Part shown: positions 17,269 through 26,750 of the stretch, in pieces
Layout of the letters: every line of letters begins with the position of its first letter
Numbering within the stretch: the first letter of the stretch is position 1
Notes under the pieces: generated by a model
The model's input: the letters and a program-made list of their open reading frames with translations, nothing else
Database searches by the model: none
Told to the model about the DNA's origin: nothing
Translations under genes and position numbers: made by a program
Source of the DNA: Prochlorococcus marinus str. MIT 9313
GTDB taxonomy: Bacteria; Cyanobacteriota; Cyanobacteriia; PCC-6307; Cyanobiaceae
NCBI RefSeq assembly: GCF_000011485.1
Contig: NC_005071.1
Span: 1,057,347 to 1,121,346, forward strand
Direction: 5' to 3'
DNA: 64,000 nt

Positions 17269-18936
17269 TTAGAACTTAAACGTAGTTTGAACAACTCCTC
17301 CAAAAATATTGAACTTGTTATCGTACTGATCTCCGGTATCTTGCCCCATTGGACGACTCAGATAAAACACCGCTGGTGTGATTGAGATGTTGTCAGTAAC
17401 TTGGAATTTATACCAAAGTTCGAAGGCATAATTACCATCATAAGTGGTTTCATCACCCGTAAGACTGGTAACAAACTGCGGTTGACCTCCTGCAAGCCCT
17501 AGGTAATTACCTTCCATAAAGACATCGCTCCATTGCAATCCAACCATCCAGCTTTGGAATTGATCTGGTACCTGGTCCTCAAGATCATCCTCTAGGTCGT
17601 TGTCGGCAAGATCGTAGAAATCACCACTCAGACTAGAAAGACCCCAACCTGCGCTGACTGACGGGATCCAACCTGAATCCTCAGGTTGCCAGTATGCATT
17701 AACGGCAAAATTGTTGGAATATGCTCCGGAGCGTTGATCAAAGACCTCGTCTCCATCAGAATCAAAGCCAACGACCTGTTGGCAATTTTGATGCCATTTG
17801 TTATCAGCAACTAAGTCGGTTCCACGGCGAAATTTAACACCGCATTGACCGTAACGATAGCCCAAAGCAACACCCCATCTTTTACTGCTATATGCCAATT
17901 GACCTGTAATATTTCCTTCGGCATTGTCTGTCATAAAGCCACCTGTTGATGGGTTGCCATCATTAGCCTCACCAGCGTCAGAAACATAGCTAACTGAAGC
18001 ACTAAATGCTGGATCACCTTTGCTAGTTTTTTGCTTCCATATTGCAGCAAAAGCACCTCCTGTTTCTTTGTTATAGACTCCAGGTGTGCCCATTGTTCCA
18101 CCAAAGTAATCGAGTACTTTGCTCTTTCCATAGGCCGTAGGCTTAATACCGAGCATTTCAGTATTTCGTGCCAATGGTCCAGCGATAAATGTAAATTCAT
18201 CGCCAACAGGGAACCTATAATAGAGGCGATCGATCGTTACGATATCACCAGTCGCAGAAGCAGTATCTAGAGCTGTTAGTGATCCCTTAAGACCTTCACC
18301 TTCCCAAGCAGTTGAGCCCATATTTCCCGAGCGAAGACGGGTATAAAGAAGATCTTTACCCGTAAAGCTTGTATTAAGACCAAGGCGCAGATCATATGTG
18401 AAAGTAAACGCTCCAACTTCTTCGTTGTACGGATCTGAAAGGGACTCATCACCTCCAGCATTGACTGCACCAAGAACGAAGATTGACTTGCCTTTTAGCT
18501 TGGTGGTGGTTGAGAACTGAGTGGCTTCGAGTTCACCAACGCGCGCTTCTAGGCCATCAACACGGCCCTTGAGGATGGCGAGCTCCTGCTCGAATTCGTT
18601 GAGCAGACGACGCAGTTCGTCGGTGACTTCAGTGATGCGATCGAGGCATGCATTCAACAGAGCAGCCGCTTCAAAGCGGGTCATTGCTCTGTTGCCCAAG
18701 TAGCTACCGCTTGGATAGCCAGCTACACAGCCGTAGCGCTCAATCAGGTTGCTCAGCGCCTGATAAGCCCAGTCGGTTGGGTAAACATCTTGGAATTGGG
18801 AGATGCTGGTGACCTGCTCGCTGGAGGCCGAATAATCGGACACACCTTTGATGGCTAGGTCTGCGGCATTAGAAGCCATTGGCGCCATCAGGCCCAAGGC
18901 AGCAGGTGCCACCAGCAATTGCTGGAAGAGTTTCAT
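17269..18936 (-). CDS. som: SLH-domain outer membrane porin (OprB/Som type)
   Basis: 555 residues from the ATG at 18936; an upstream GTG at 18948 is possible, but AGGA sits at the right distance from the ATG. The signal peptide ends MASNA. An SLH domain follows (about 45-110; FQDVYPTDWAYQALSNLIER, then AGYPSG and NRAMTRFEAAALLN), then a coiled coil with Leu/Glu heptads (about 110-145), then a beta-barrel of OprB/carbohydrate-selective-porin type ending in Phe. This is the major cyanobacterial porin family, anchored to peptidoglycan-linked polymer by the SLH domain. In this block it may form the outer-membrane route for phosphate or an arsenic compound (inference from position). Confidence 0.93.
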   Translation of the reverse strand: MKLFQQLLVAPAALGLMAPMASNAADLAIKGVSDYSASSEQVTSISQFQDVYPTDWAYQALSNLIERYGCVAGYPSGSYLGNRAMTRFEAAALLNACLDRITEVTDELRRLLNEFEQELAILKGRVDGLEARVGELEATQFSTTTKLKGKSIFVLGAVNAGGDESLSDPYNEEVGAFTFTYDLRLGLNTSFTGKDLLYTRLRSGNMGSTAWEGEGLKGSLTALDTASATGDIVTIDRLYYRFPVGDEFTFIAGPLARNTEMLGIKPTAYGKSKVLDYFGGTMGTPGVYNKETGGAFAAIWKQKTSKGDPAFSASVSYVSDAGEANDGNPSTGGFMTDNAEGNITGQLAYSSKRWGVALGYRYGQCGVKFRRGTDLVADNKWHQNCQQVVGFDSDGDEVFDQRSGAYSNNFAVNAYWQPEDSGWIPSVSAGWGLSSLSGDFYDLADNDLEDDLEDQVPDQFQSWMVGLQWSDVFMEGNYLGLAGGQPQFVTSLTGDETTYDGNYAFELWYKFQVTDNISITPAVFYLSRPMGQDTGDQYDNKFNIFGGVVQTTFKF

Positions 18937-19419
18937 TTGGTTCCTCACACAGAGCTTGAGAGACGGGCGAAAATTCCCGCTAACAAGTTAGAAATTTGAC
19001 GAAAGCATTTGACTAAGAAGACATTAAGACTTGGACTGCGAAAGATTAAGACCTAAGCAGCAGCTTGATTTGAATATGAAATGCGTTATAGACTTCAACA
19101 GAAGATTGACCAATCAAGATCACTTACTATTTCTTAAAAACAACTTATTGCTCTCTTAACCTTTTGGCAAAAAATCAACGGATCTCTTGTCTAATTGCAA
19201 ATACATTGGGTACAACAAGTGTAACTGTGTCGAATATGATTAGCTTATTAAAAGATGAAGGATAGTTGTTAGTAAGCCCTGAAAGGCTATTTATCATAAG
19301 ATCAACAAAAGAGAGTGATTTTATAAAATTAGAATTTAAGGATAAGCGCCGGAGGACGTTCCAGAGCCTGAAAATTTTTTAAACTAATTTACTTTGCTCT
19401 CTATCGTATAATCTTCTTG
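18937..19419. other. Porin promoter region and 3' side of arsJ
   Basis: AT-rich, no gene. It holds the promoter and leader of the leftward porin gene and the downstream flank of arsJ. No clear operator of the ATCAA-N6-TTGAT form was seen here. Confidence 0.4.
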
Positions 19420-20691
19420 TTAGATATTGTTTATTAGCGCTCGTTTAGAATGTTTTGGCTCTGGCAACCTTAAGCTGCTTAGCCATGAGAGCAACACCAA
19501 TAAAGATGAGCACCATAAACATAACTGCATTCCTTGCATTGTCGTCTTACCGATCATGAATACAGAGCCTGATAAAACTGTACCCATTAATCTACCTGCG
19601 GCATTAGCCATATAATAAAATCCTACATTTAGGCTTACATTCTCACTATCTGTATAAGCCAAAATCATGTATGAGTGTATAGACGAGTTCATCGCAAAAA
19701 CTACACCAAAAGAAACCAGGCCTAATGTTATAGCTATTGCAGAATCAGTTTCTCGCCATAAAGCAATCGCAATCAGTGCTGGAATCGCTGTCAAAGCAGC
19801 ACTCCAAAACTGAACAGAAGAGACCCCGGGAGTTTTTTTGCTGGTCCACAGTTTTCGGATACCTGGTGCGGATGCCTGAACAATTCCGTAGCCAATCACC
19901 CATAACCCCAAGAAGCCTCCGATTTCCCAAAACTTCCAGTTCAATGATTCTTCTAGAAAAACAGGTAATGCAACTACAAACCATACATCTCTTGCGCCAA
20001 ACAGGAATAGGCGAGCTGCTGACAAAATATTAATACCTTGCGATTTAGAGAAGACACTCATGATTCCCAGCTTCTTTTTGATGATTCCCATATCGTCTGG
20101 AAGCTTTAGCGTGACTAAAAAACTTATTGACAAGCCTATCGCCATTATTTCTACTGACTTATTAAAACCTACACTCGTTAAAAGTAATCCACCTAGAAAA
20201 AAACCTACTCCCTTTAAAGCATTCTTTGATCCCGTAAGAATAGCCACCCACTTGAACAGCCTCCTGCCCTCGCGATCGGCATCTCCTTTTCTCTCTGCAA
20301 CTATGGTTTTTATGGCACCTTTAGCCGTCATTTTATTAAGATCTTTTGCTATGCCACTAATTGCTTGTGCGAACATCACATACACTACACTTCCTATTTT
20401 AGACCAACTTGCTGAGACAGGAATCAACATCAGCAAGGCCAAGATCTGCAACAAGGTTCCAACCCAAAGAGTTAGACGTAGGCCATAACGTGCCCCTATC
20501 CAACCGCCACACAGGTTGGTAATAATACCGAAGAACTCATAAAATAAAAAAAGAAATGCGATTTCAAGTGTCGTATAACCAAGCTCATGGAAGTGAAAAA
20601 CCACAAGCATACGTAATGCACCATCAGTGAGCGTAAAGGCCCAGTAGTTTGTGGTTACAACACCATATTGATTGAGAGGCGAAAGCATCAT
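19420..20691 (-). CDS. arsJ: Organoarsenical efflux MFS transporter ArsJ
   Basis: 423 residues with about twelve hydrophobic segments. The N-terminal sequence (NYWAFTLTDGALRMLVVFHF, then LFLFYEFFGI and GGWIGARYGLR) is characteristic of ArsJ, an MFS protein that exports 1-arseno-3-phosphoglycerate. It starts directly at the stop of gap (no intergenic bases), the classic gap-arsJ pair: the dehydrogenase makes the arsenate ester from glyceraldehyde-3-phosphate and ArsJ pumps it out, giving arsenate resistance. Expression is probably controlled by the divergent arsR. Confidence 0.93.
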   Translation of the reverse strand: MMLSPLNQYGVVTTNYWAFTLTDGALRMLVVFHFHELGYTTLEIAFLFLFYEFFGIITNLCGGWIGARYGLRLTLWVGTLLQILALLMLIPVSASWSKIGSVVYVMFAQAISGIAKDLNKMTAKGAIKTIVAERKGDADREGRRLFKWVAILTGSKNALKGVGFFLGGLLLTSVGFNKSVEIMAIGLSISFLVTLKLPDDMGIIKKKLGIMSVFSKSQGINILSAARLFLFGARDVWFVVALPVFLEESLNWKFWEIGGFLGLWVIGYGIVQASAPGIRKLWTSKKTPGVSSVQFWSAALTAIPALIAIALWRETDSAIAITLGLVSFGVVFAMNSSIHSYMILAYTDSENVSLNVGFYYMANAAGRLMGTVLSGSVFMIGKTTMQGMQLCLWCSSLLVLLSWLSSLRLPEPKHSKRALINNI

Positions 20692-21747
20692 TTAAAAGGT
20701 ATTACTAGTATTTTCAAGATTAGAAATATAACACGTAAGATCTGCCATTCGACTGCTATATCCCCATTCATTGTCGTACCATGCGTAAACCTTTAGCTGA
20801 GAGCCGTTAACAACCATCGTTGACAATCCATCGACAATTGAGCTTCGAGAATCGTTAACGTAATCAATAGAGACAAGTGGCTTGTCTTCATAGCCAAGGA
20901 TTCCCTTTAGCTGATGTTCTGCTGCATGCCTAAACGCTTCATTGGCATCCTTCACCGTAATTGAGCGCTTTAGCTCAAAAACTGCATCGGTCAATGAAGC
21001 ATTGAGCAAAGGTACTCTTACAGCATGTCCATTGAGTTTTCCCTCTAGATCTGGAAAGATCATTGCGATTGCTTTGGCAGAGCCAGTCGTTGTTGGGATC
21101 AAACTTTGTAGACAACTCCTAGCCCTACGTAAATCCGTTTGGAAACTATCAATCGGAACTTGTGTATTAGTAGTATCATGAAGAGTTGTTATGCAGCCAT
21201 GTGAAATGCCAAAGTTTTCATGCACAACCTTTACCAACGGAGCCAAACAGTTTGTCGTACATGATGCTGCTGTCACTAAATGATCAATCTTTGGGTCATA
21301 AAGATGATGATTAATCCCATAAACGATATTCAACACTTCTTTGCCAGCTAGTTTTCCTTTAACTGGGCAAGCAACAATCACACGTTTTAAAGCATGTTGA
21401 TCGAAGTAAACGCTGAGAGTTTCTGGTGATTTAAATTTACCGCTGCATTCCAAAACGATGTCAATGCCAGCGTCATTCCAAGGCACAGCGCCAGGAGTGC
21501 TTCCTTGGGAGTAACTGATGGTTTGTTGATTCACCAACAGTTGGTTCTCGCTGCCTCCAACAAGCTGATCCCAGCGTCCGTGTACAGAATCGAACTTAAG
21601 CAGGTGTGCTGCAGTGGCTGCATCCCCAGACGGGTCGTTCAAATGGCAGATCTCGATCCCTGGTCTCCCCCAGAGAGCCCTGAAGACCAGCCGCCCGATA
21701 CGCCCAAAACCGTTGATACCAATACGCATTGGCCCTTGCTTGGCCAT
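20692..21747 (-). CDS. gap: Glyceraldehyde-3-phosphate dehydrogenase of the ArsJ pathway
   Basis: 351 residues from the ATG at 21747 (MAKQGP); the ATG at 21729 ([13 protein letters not shown]) is an equally good start, and a TTG at 21756 would fall in the operator. It has the NAD-binding [10 protein letters not shown], the catalytic Cys in [10 protein letters not shown] (about residue 163) and [12 protein letters not shown] near the end. In the ArsJ system the enzyme uses arsenate in place of phosphate to form 1-arseno-3-phosphoglycerate. It is a specialised copy in operon with arsJ; housekeeping gap genes would be elsewhere. The upstream palindrome at 21756 suggests ArsR control. Confidence 0.93.
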   Translation of the reverse strand: MAKQGPMRIGINGFGRIGRLVFRALWGRPGIEICHLNDPSGDAATAAHLLKFDSVHGRWDQLVGGSENQLLVNQQTISYSQGSTPGAVPWNDAGIDIVLECSGKFKSPETLSVYFDQHALKRVIVACPVKGKLAGKEVLNIVYGINHHLYDPKIDHLVTAASCTTNCLAPLVKVVHENFGISHGCITTLHDTTNTQVPIDSFQTDLRRARSCLQSLIPTTTGSAKAIAMIFPDLEGKLNGHAVRVPLLNASLTDAVFELKRSITVKDANEAFRHAAEHQLKGILGYEDKPLVSIDYVNDSRSSIVDGLSTMVVNGSQLKVYAWYDNEWGYSSRMADLTCYISNLENTSNTF

Positions 21748-21755
21748 AAGGATCA

Positions 21756-21771
21756 ATCAAAATATCTTGAT
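21756..21771. promoter_or_regulatory. ArsR operator candidate between gap and arsR
   Basis: ATCAAAATATCTTGAT, an ATCAA-N6-TTGAT palindrome nine bases upstream of the gap start and 78 bases from arsR. Position and form fit autoregulation and repression of gap-arsJ by ArsR, relieved by arsenite. Confidence 0.65.
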
Positions 21772-21849
21772 GTATCAACCATAGTCGATGCAAGCGCTCT
21801 TTTCCCTTTCTTATATTGTCCTTAAAGTAAAAAACGTCTTACATTAATC

Positions 21850-22179
21850 ATGGGCACAACGATTGCCCCGCCACATTTGCTTGATTCAAGTCGTGCCAGA
21901 ACTCTAATGAAAGCACTTGCAGATCCTATTCGTCTGCAAGTGATCGAGGAGCTTGCCTGTGGTGAACGTTGTGTGTGTGATCTCATTAATGAGTTAAGTC
22001 TTGGCCAATCACGCCTTTCCTTTCATCTCAAGGTCTTAAAAGATGCTGGTTTGATTGTTGATCGGCAGAGTGGTCGTTGGGTTTATTACCGCTTAGAGCC
22101 AAAAGCCCTTGGTATCTTGCAGGATTGGCTTTCATCTTTAGCCGAGCAATGCCAGAAACCAACGATTAACTGCGAATAA
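21850..22179 (+). CDS. arsR: ArsR-family arsenic-responsive repressor
   Basis: 109 residues, ArsR/SmtB winged helix. The recognition region has SLGQSRLSFHLKVLKDAGL and the wing RQSGRWVYYRL. Cys37, Cys41 and Cys43 (ELACGERCVCDL) resemble the CVC arsenite site of classic ArsR proteins. It is divergent from gap-arsJ, with a candidate operator between them. Two further palindromes of the same form lie before pstS and the gene at 10347, suggesting a wider regulon. Confidence 0.92.
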   Translation: MGTTIAPPHLLDSSRARTLMKALADPIRLQVIEELACGERCVCDLINELSLGQSRLSFHLKVLKDAGLIVDRQSGRWVYYRLEPKALGILQDWLSSLAEQCQKPTINCE

Positions 22180-22307
22180 TGATGTTGTTGGTAGTCATGA
22201 ACCTGATCAGCAGACCAAAGCAAAAGCCCCAGCCGCTTGAGGATGCAGCCGCAACACTGTTGAATTGACAAGAACAATCAAACAGCTTGCGGTGCAACAG
22301 GATCCCA

Positions 22308-22991
22308 ATGGCCGATAAGTCAGCGAAATGGATCACAGCCCTGCGCGACAGGATCAGACGACAATGTGGCGATGGCTGGATGGTTCGCGGCGTTGGTGAC
22401 GGTCTTCTACAGAGGGTTCAACTGACTGTGCGCTTCGACGATGGCACCCGCACCAGCATCATCCTCGGTCCAAAGGCCAAGACCGATCCTGATTTCGTTC
22501 CATGGGTCGCAACAAGCGCTGATTGGATCTTGAAAATTTCAACTGAGATCTCTGAGTTAATGAAAGATCAGGGCAAAGGATTGACTGATGCCTACGAGTT
22601 GGTGAAACAAAGAAACGAGTCTGGAGCTGATGGTGAATTCGATTGGAAACGACTACTAAAAAAATTCAAATCACATAAAACAAGTAAAAGCAAAAATGGA
22701 GCTCGGGTTTGGAACCGTAACTACCGCACTCCCCTTGCCCGTACAGTCGTTATTCTCACAAGTCAGCCTGAACCCAGCTCCGGCTACACGCTCTTGAAAG
22801 CATTGATCGAACGTCATGGAGGAGAGCCCGGCTCCACAAGCAGAAGACTTCGCATTCAGTACGCAGCAGAATTCCTTCGCTTCGCGTTTAAACATGGCGC
22901 CAACAGGCGTTGGCTACCACCGGAAGATCTCAAGACGTTGATCGGCGAAAAAAATGTCGATTTCACTCAGAACAACGTCAACACTGTGTAG
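22308..22991 (+). pseudogene. Truncated integrase-like protein (N-terminal part of a tyrosine recombinase?)
   Basis: 227 residues from the ATG at 22308 (MADKSAKWITALRDRIR). The N-terminal part is basic with a beta-rich arm (VQLTVRFDDGTRTSIIL), a middle linker is Lys-rich, and the C-terminal part (QYAAEFLRFAFKHGANRRW) reads like the core-binding domain of a phage-type integrase. The frame then ends at LIGEK plus about a dozen unrelated residues, with no catalytic domain (no R...H-x-x-R...Y). I read it as a recombinase fragment left by an old insertion. A stand-alone unknown protein is possible. Confidence 0.45.
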
Positions 22992-23121
22992 GGGTGTAGG
23001 AAACCAAGCCGCTTCGCCACATTCCAGCTGACAGACAACCCGCTAGTCCACCTTCAGGTCTCGCCTTGATCAGCGCCTGCTTGAAGCTCTACCAGGCCCG
23101 TACTACCGCAAACAAAAGTTG

Positions 23122-24591
23122 ATGCCCACGCAAAGCTTGCCTCCGATCGCTGGCTACGAAGCCGAAATTCTTGCCCTCGTTCAACAAGCTAATCCCGCTG
23201 TGCTCACGCATAGCAATCTCAATCTGGAGCAGTTTCAGTCAGCCTTTGCCTGTGCTCTCCACATGCATCAGCCCACGATTCCGGCAGGTGCGAATGGAGA
23301 ACTGATCTCGCATCTGCAATACATGCTGGAGCACAGCGAAGAAGGCGATAACCACAACGCCGAACCCTTTGCCCATTGCTACAAGCGCCTCGCAGACATC
23401 ATTCCCCAACTGATTGAAGAGGGATGCAACCCTCGCATCATGCTGGATTACTCAGGCAACTTGCTCTGGGGTGTTGAGCAAATGGGCCGTGTCGACATTC
23501 TCGAGGCGCTTAAACGTCTGGCATGCGATCCCACGCTTCAACCCCATGTGGAATGGCTCGGCACCTTTTGGAGCCATGCCGTTGCACCCTCCACTCCTAT
23601 TCCAGATCTGAAGCTACAAATCCTGGCCTGGCAGCATCAATTCGCTGCCATGTTTGGGCGGCAAGCATTGCAACGAGTGAAGGGTTTCTCGCCACCGGAA
23701 ATGCACCTTCCCAACCATCCAGACACCCTCTATGAATTGGTGAAAGCCCTCAGAGATTGCGGATACCGTTGGCTGCTTGTTCAAGAAAACAGCGTTGAAA
23801 ACTTCGATGGCTCATGCCTTCGCCATGCACAGAAATACGGCCCCAATCAACTTGTGGCTCGTAACTCCAGAGGGGAAACAGTCAGCATTGTGGCGTTGAT
23901 CAAAACCCAGGGCTCAGACACCAAATTGGTAGGACAGATGCAGCCCTATCACGAAGCATTAGGCCTGGGCAGACAATCACTGGCAGGCAAATCGATTCCA
24001 TCATTGGTCTCTCAAATTGCCGACGGAGAAAATGGAGGCGTGATGATGAATGAGTTTCCAGCCGCCTTTATCCAAGCCCATCAAACCGTTGCTTCCCAGG
24101 TTGATCCTCTAAGCACAGTTGCGCTCAACGGCACTGAGTATCTGGAGTTGCTGGAGGCCGCCGGTGTGGAAGCCTCTGATTGCCCGAAGATACAGGCGAT
24201 ACAGCAACACAAGCTGTGGCATAACACTGACAGCCCCATCAACCCCGAATCAATCGAAGCGGCCATCAGCGACCTCAAAGAAACAGACCCCTCCTTCTCG
24301 ATGGACGGCGCATCCTGGACCAACAATCTCAGCTGGATCAAGGGCTATGAAAATGTGCTGGAACCGATCTACAGCCTCAGCGCCAAGTTTCACCAGCTGT
24401 TTGATCCCTTGGTGGCAAAGGATGCAACGATCACGCACACCCCCCACTATCAAGAAGCTCTGCTCTACCTGCTACTGCTAGAAACCAGTTGCTTCCGCTA
24501 TTGGGGCCAAGGCACCTGGACCAACTACGCCAATGAGATCCACCGGCGCGGAGAAGCCATGATCAACTCAGCAAACCAAGCACTTAGATAG
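23122..24591 (+). CDS. Glycoside hydrolase family 57-like protein
   Basis: 489 residues from the ATG at 23122 (the TTG just before is less likely). It has the GH57 signature ALHMHQP at about 45-51, a further conserved block with LDYSGNLLWG, and FSPPEMHLP at about 193-201 at the place of the family's catalytic-site region. GH57 enzymes act on alpha-glucans (amylases, branching enzymes). In cyanobacteria this variant has no assigned substrate. The mid-region NENGGVMMNEFP-like block and Trp-rich C-terminus are intact, so it is probably functional. The gene stands alone between the integrase fragment and a small DUF4278-like gene. Confidence 0.8.
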   Translation: MPTQSLPPIAGYEAEILALVQQANPAVLTHSNLNLEQFQSAFACALHMHQPTIPAGANGELISHLQYMLEHSEEGDNHNAEPFAHCYKRLADIIPQLIEEGCNPRIMLDYSGNLLWGVEQMGRVDILEALKRLACDPTLQPHVEWLGTFWSHAVAPSTPIPDLKLQILAWQHQFAAMFGRQALQRVKGFSPPEMHLPNHPDTLYELVKALRDCGYRWLLVQENSVENFDGSCLRHAQKYGPNQLVARNSRGETVSIVALIKTQGSDTKLVGQMQPYHEALGLGRQSLAGKSIPSLVSQIADGENGGVMMNEFPAAFIQAHQTVASQVDPLSTVALNGTEYLELLEAAGVEASDCPKIQAIQQHKLWHNTDSPINPESIEAAISDLKETDPSFSMDGASWTNNLSWIKGYENVLEPIYSLSAKFHQLFDPLVAKDATITHTPHYQEALLYLLLLETSCFRYWGQGTWTNYANEIHRRGEAMINSANQALR

Positions 24592-24846
24592 GTGTTCGTC
24601 TAAACAACAAGGCAAAAGCAAAGCCTTCAACTTTGCAGTCAATCCCAAAGCGATCGCAAACATCAATAATCGGCATCGTTCCTAGAGGATTACAAAGTCC
24701 TGAACTCCTATTTAGGGGGGACAGGGAGGTACATCCCACAAATGCCAAACAAACGCCTGTAGACTCTTGCCAACCGTTGGCCCCGTTCCGGGGCGCAGTC
24801 AGACTTAAGCCAGGCAACGGGGGCTTAAGCACTGCAGGAGCGTTCG

Positions 24847-25005
24847 ATGAACATCCTCTCCATGATTCAGCGCAAAGCGCAAAAGCAAGCTGCCCTGTCT
24901 CATTCCCAGTTCCTGATGGCGAAAAGCTATCGAGGAATTGACTACACCTCCGCTCATCAGTCCCCAGCGAAACTCGCTGTCCACACACACCAATCGAGGG
25001 GTTGA
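24847..25005 (+). CDS. Small DUF4278-like protein, possibly frameshifted at its end
   Basis: 52 residues starting MNILSMIQRKAQKQ, with YRGIDY in the middle and SRG at the end. The DUF4278 family has repeated YRG..Y units. Directly at the stop the other phase reads RGVDYTI and then TAA at 25016-25018, and the DNA repeats CGAGG(A/G)(A/G)TTGACTACACC at both places. So a single-base change may have removed the second repeat unit. A terminator follows. Confidence 0.55.
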   Translation: MNILSMIQRKAQKQAALSHSQFLMAKSYRGIDYTSAHQSPAKLAVHTHQSRG

Positions 25006-25050
25006 CTACACCATATAAATCACTTAAATCTCCTACAAATCACACCACCT

Positions 25051-25081
25051 CAGCGGTTTTCCTCAAGGAAACCGCTTTTTT
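25051..25081 (+). terminator. Terminator between the DUF4278-like gene and the cupin gene
   Basis: AGCGGTTTTCC / GGAAACCGCT stem with short CTCAA loop, followed by TTTTTT. It ends only eight bases before the next start codon. Confidence 0.75.
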
Positions 25082-25088
25082 ATTTTCT

Positions 25089-25529
25089 ATGCGAGCTCTC
25101 ATCGTCTCAACCATTTGCCTCACTGGTTTATTGGCCGTCAGTTGCAGCAACAGGAAAGATCAAGCCAGTGCACCGATCAAATCTGATGTCTTGGTGTCTT
25201 CAACAGAATCATGGGATGGGGAGCGGGTCAGCTATCCGCAAGGCAAAGCTGAGATGACATTGATAAGAGCTGTTTTTCCGCCTGGCGCCAAAACCCCAAT
25301 CCACACTCACCCTCAACCTGGTGTCGTGTATGTCGAGAAAGGTTGGATCAAGTGCACACTCACAGAGTCTGGTAAGGCAAGGGAGTTCAGACGAGGAGAA
25401 GCCTTTGTTGCCTCTACCGGAGACACCCAACACGCCTGTGAAAACATTGGCAATGAAGATGCCGTTGTGTTTGTTGCCTGGGCAGGGGTAGAAGGAGTGC
25501 CGCTCAAGCAACCTGTCAAAACTGAGTGA
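25089..25529 (+). CDS. Cupin-domain lipoprotein
   Basis: 146 residues from the ATG at 25089. The signal peptide ends LLAVSC, a lipobox, so it is probably membrane-anchored outside the cytoplasm. A cupin fold follows with PPGAKTPIHTHPQPGVVYVE (metal-binding His-x-His motif 1) and HACENIG (motif 2). Cupins of this simple type bind a metal ion; the ligand or reaction is unknown. In-frame codons upstream overlap the terminator and are rejected as a start. The start lies so near the terminator that its promoter must overlap it or the gene depends on read-through. Confidence 0.8.
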   Translation: MRALIVSTICLTGLLAVSCSNRKDQASAPIKSDVLVSSTESWDGERVSYPQGKAEMTLIRAVFPPGAKTPIHTHPQPGVVYVEKGWIKCTLTESGKAREFRRGEAFVASTGDTQHACENIGNEDAVVFVAWAGVEGVPLKQPVKTE

Positions 25530-25928
25530 AGTCAGAACTGTTGGCAGTGTTGCGGCCAGCCCCTCTTGCACATCGCGCCTGCGCAGGTTTTTATATAGGC
25601 AATAAAAGAGCCCCCCAGCTAACGAGGGGGCGGATTTGTGAAAAACCGACTGATCCCCATCACCCGGCCACGCAAAGAGAATAGTGGCTGTCAAGGGTGA
25701 AAGTGATGGTCTTCACACTATATTTAGGTTTGAATGCATTTATATTGACTTTCTGACACCACCTGTAGCGGAAGCTTGTTTTTTTGATCATTTTTGCCTA
25801 AAAGTTGATTTCCCCATCACCCAGACCCGTCGCTCTCCTGCGAGGGTCTTTTTTATTGCTTGCCATAGAGCAGCCGCTGCCGCTTGTACCAAAAATCTTT
25901 TCCCTGTTGGCGTGAACAGAGGTTGGAG
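25530..25928. other. Intergenic region with a hairpin
   Basis: Contains GCCCCCC / GGGGGC inverted repeat at about 25610-25632, which works as a terminator only on the minus strand (followed there by CTTTTATTG). No convincing gene. Confidence 0.35.
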
Positions 25929-26072
25929 ATGATTGTCGATTGGATCGACAACAAGATCTTGAACAAACCAATGTTCTTCTCGCCCACAACGCTGAGCACA
26001 GCTCAAGAACTCAACAACTCTGCTCTTGAGTATGAATATCAAGTCGGTGTGTCCTCCAAGTCTGCTGAGTGA
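25929..26072 (+). CDS. Small hypothetical protein
   Basis: 47 residues starting MIVDWIDNKILNKP, with GGAG a few bases before the ATG as ribosome-binding site. Contains a hydrophobic-amphipathic N-terminus and a Ser/Thr/Glu-rich C-terminus ending SSKSAE. Unknown function. Confidence 0.45.
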   Translation: MIVDWIDNKILNKPMFFSPTTLSTAQELNNSALEYEYQVGVSSKSAE

Positions 26073-26488
26073 TTCACTAACGATCAAGCATCACCAACAA
26101 GGCCCCAACCATCTTGCGCCAGTTCAGCCTGGCTTGCGTCAAGCAAGACAACAGTCTCAAAAAAAGAGCCTGCTGCTGGTTCATTGAATCGCGAGTTTCA
26201 ATCGGTCAGAACAAAAGCCCCTCGCTTGTAGCACGGAAAAGAGATGGACATCCAATTGGTGCAGGAGGCTGTCTGATTGATGAAAGAAGCAATTGACAAT
26301 CACCTGGATGATCAGGCGAGTGATTAAACTCTGTTGTATTAACGATGACAGCAAGACCGCCTGAGAGCGCTTGAAACCACTTCGATAATCGATGCTTTGG
26401 GCTTAGATAAGTAGCAATAAAGCCTCGGCTATCCGTACCAACGCAGGTCCCAAAGCCCCCACATTGGCGTTGTTTTTTTGTCATTGTC
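26073..26488. other. Intergenic stretch
   Basis: A 94-codon minus-strand frame exists (26206-26490) but its composition does not look coding. It should hold the promoter for the gene at 26489. Nothing else seen. Confidence 0.3.
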
Positions 26489-26746
26489 ATGGAACGTTTT
26501 TGGCAGGCACATTCAATGCCTCAATCAAAGCTCACCCTCTCCTTCATCCTCTTCACATCACTCTGGATTGTTTGGTCCACTTGGGATGCAGTGCAGCCTG
26601 TTCTAAGTAGTGGTCAACTGGCTGCGCTATTCCCTTTACTGCCAGTAAGCGCACTTTTATTAGGCCTCTCGTTCTTCGACAACGAAGATGATGATGATCA
26701 CAACGGCGGGACGCTTCAACCCATCTATGCCAAGGCTAGAGCTTAA
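26489..26746 (+). CDS. Small membrane protein with acidic tail
   Basis: 85 residues. Two hydrophobic helices (LTLSFILFTSLWIVW and LAALFPLLPVSALLLGL) are followed by FFDNEDDDDHNGG, a strongly acidic stretch that could bind a metal ion or face the cytoplasm. No family recognised. A 27-codon hydrophobic frame follows four bases downstream and may be co-transcribed. Confidence 0.65.
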   Translation: MERFWQAHSMPQSKLTLSFILFTSLWIVWSTWDAVQPVLSSGQLAALFPLLPVSALLLGLSFFDNEDDDDHNGGTLQPIYAKARA

Positions 26747-26750
26747 TCAG

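Noticed and set aside
26206..26490. 94-codon minus-strand frame
   Set aside because: It overlaps the promoter region of the well-supported gene at 26489 and reads as non-coding.
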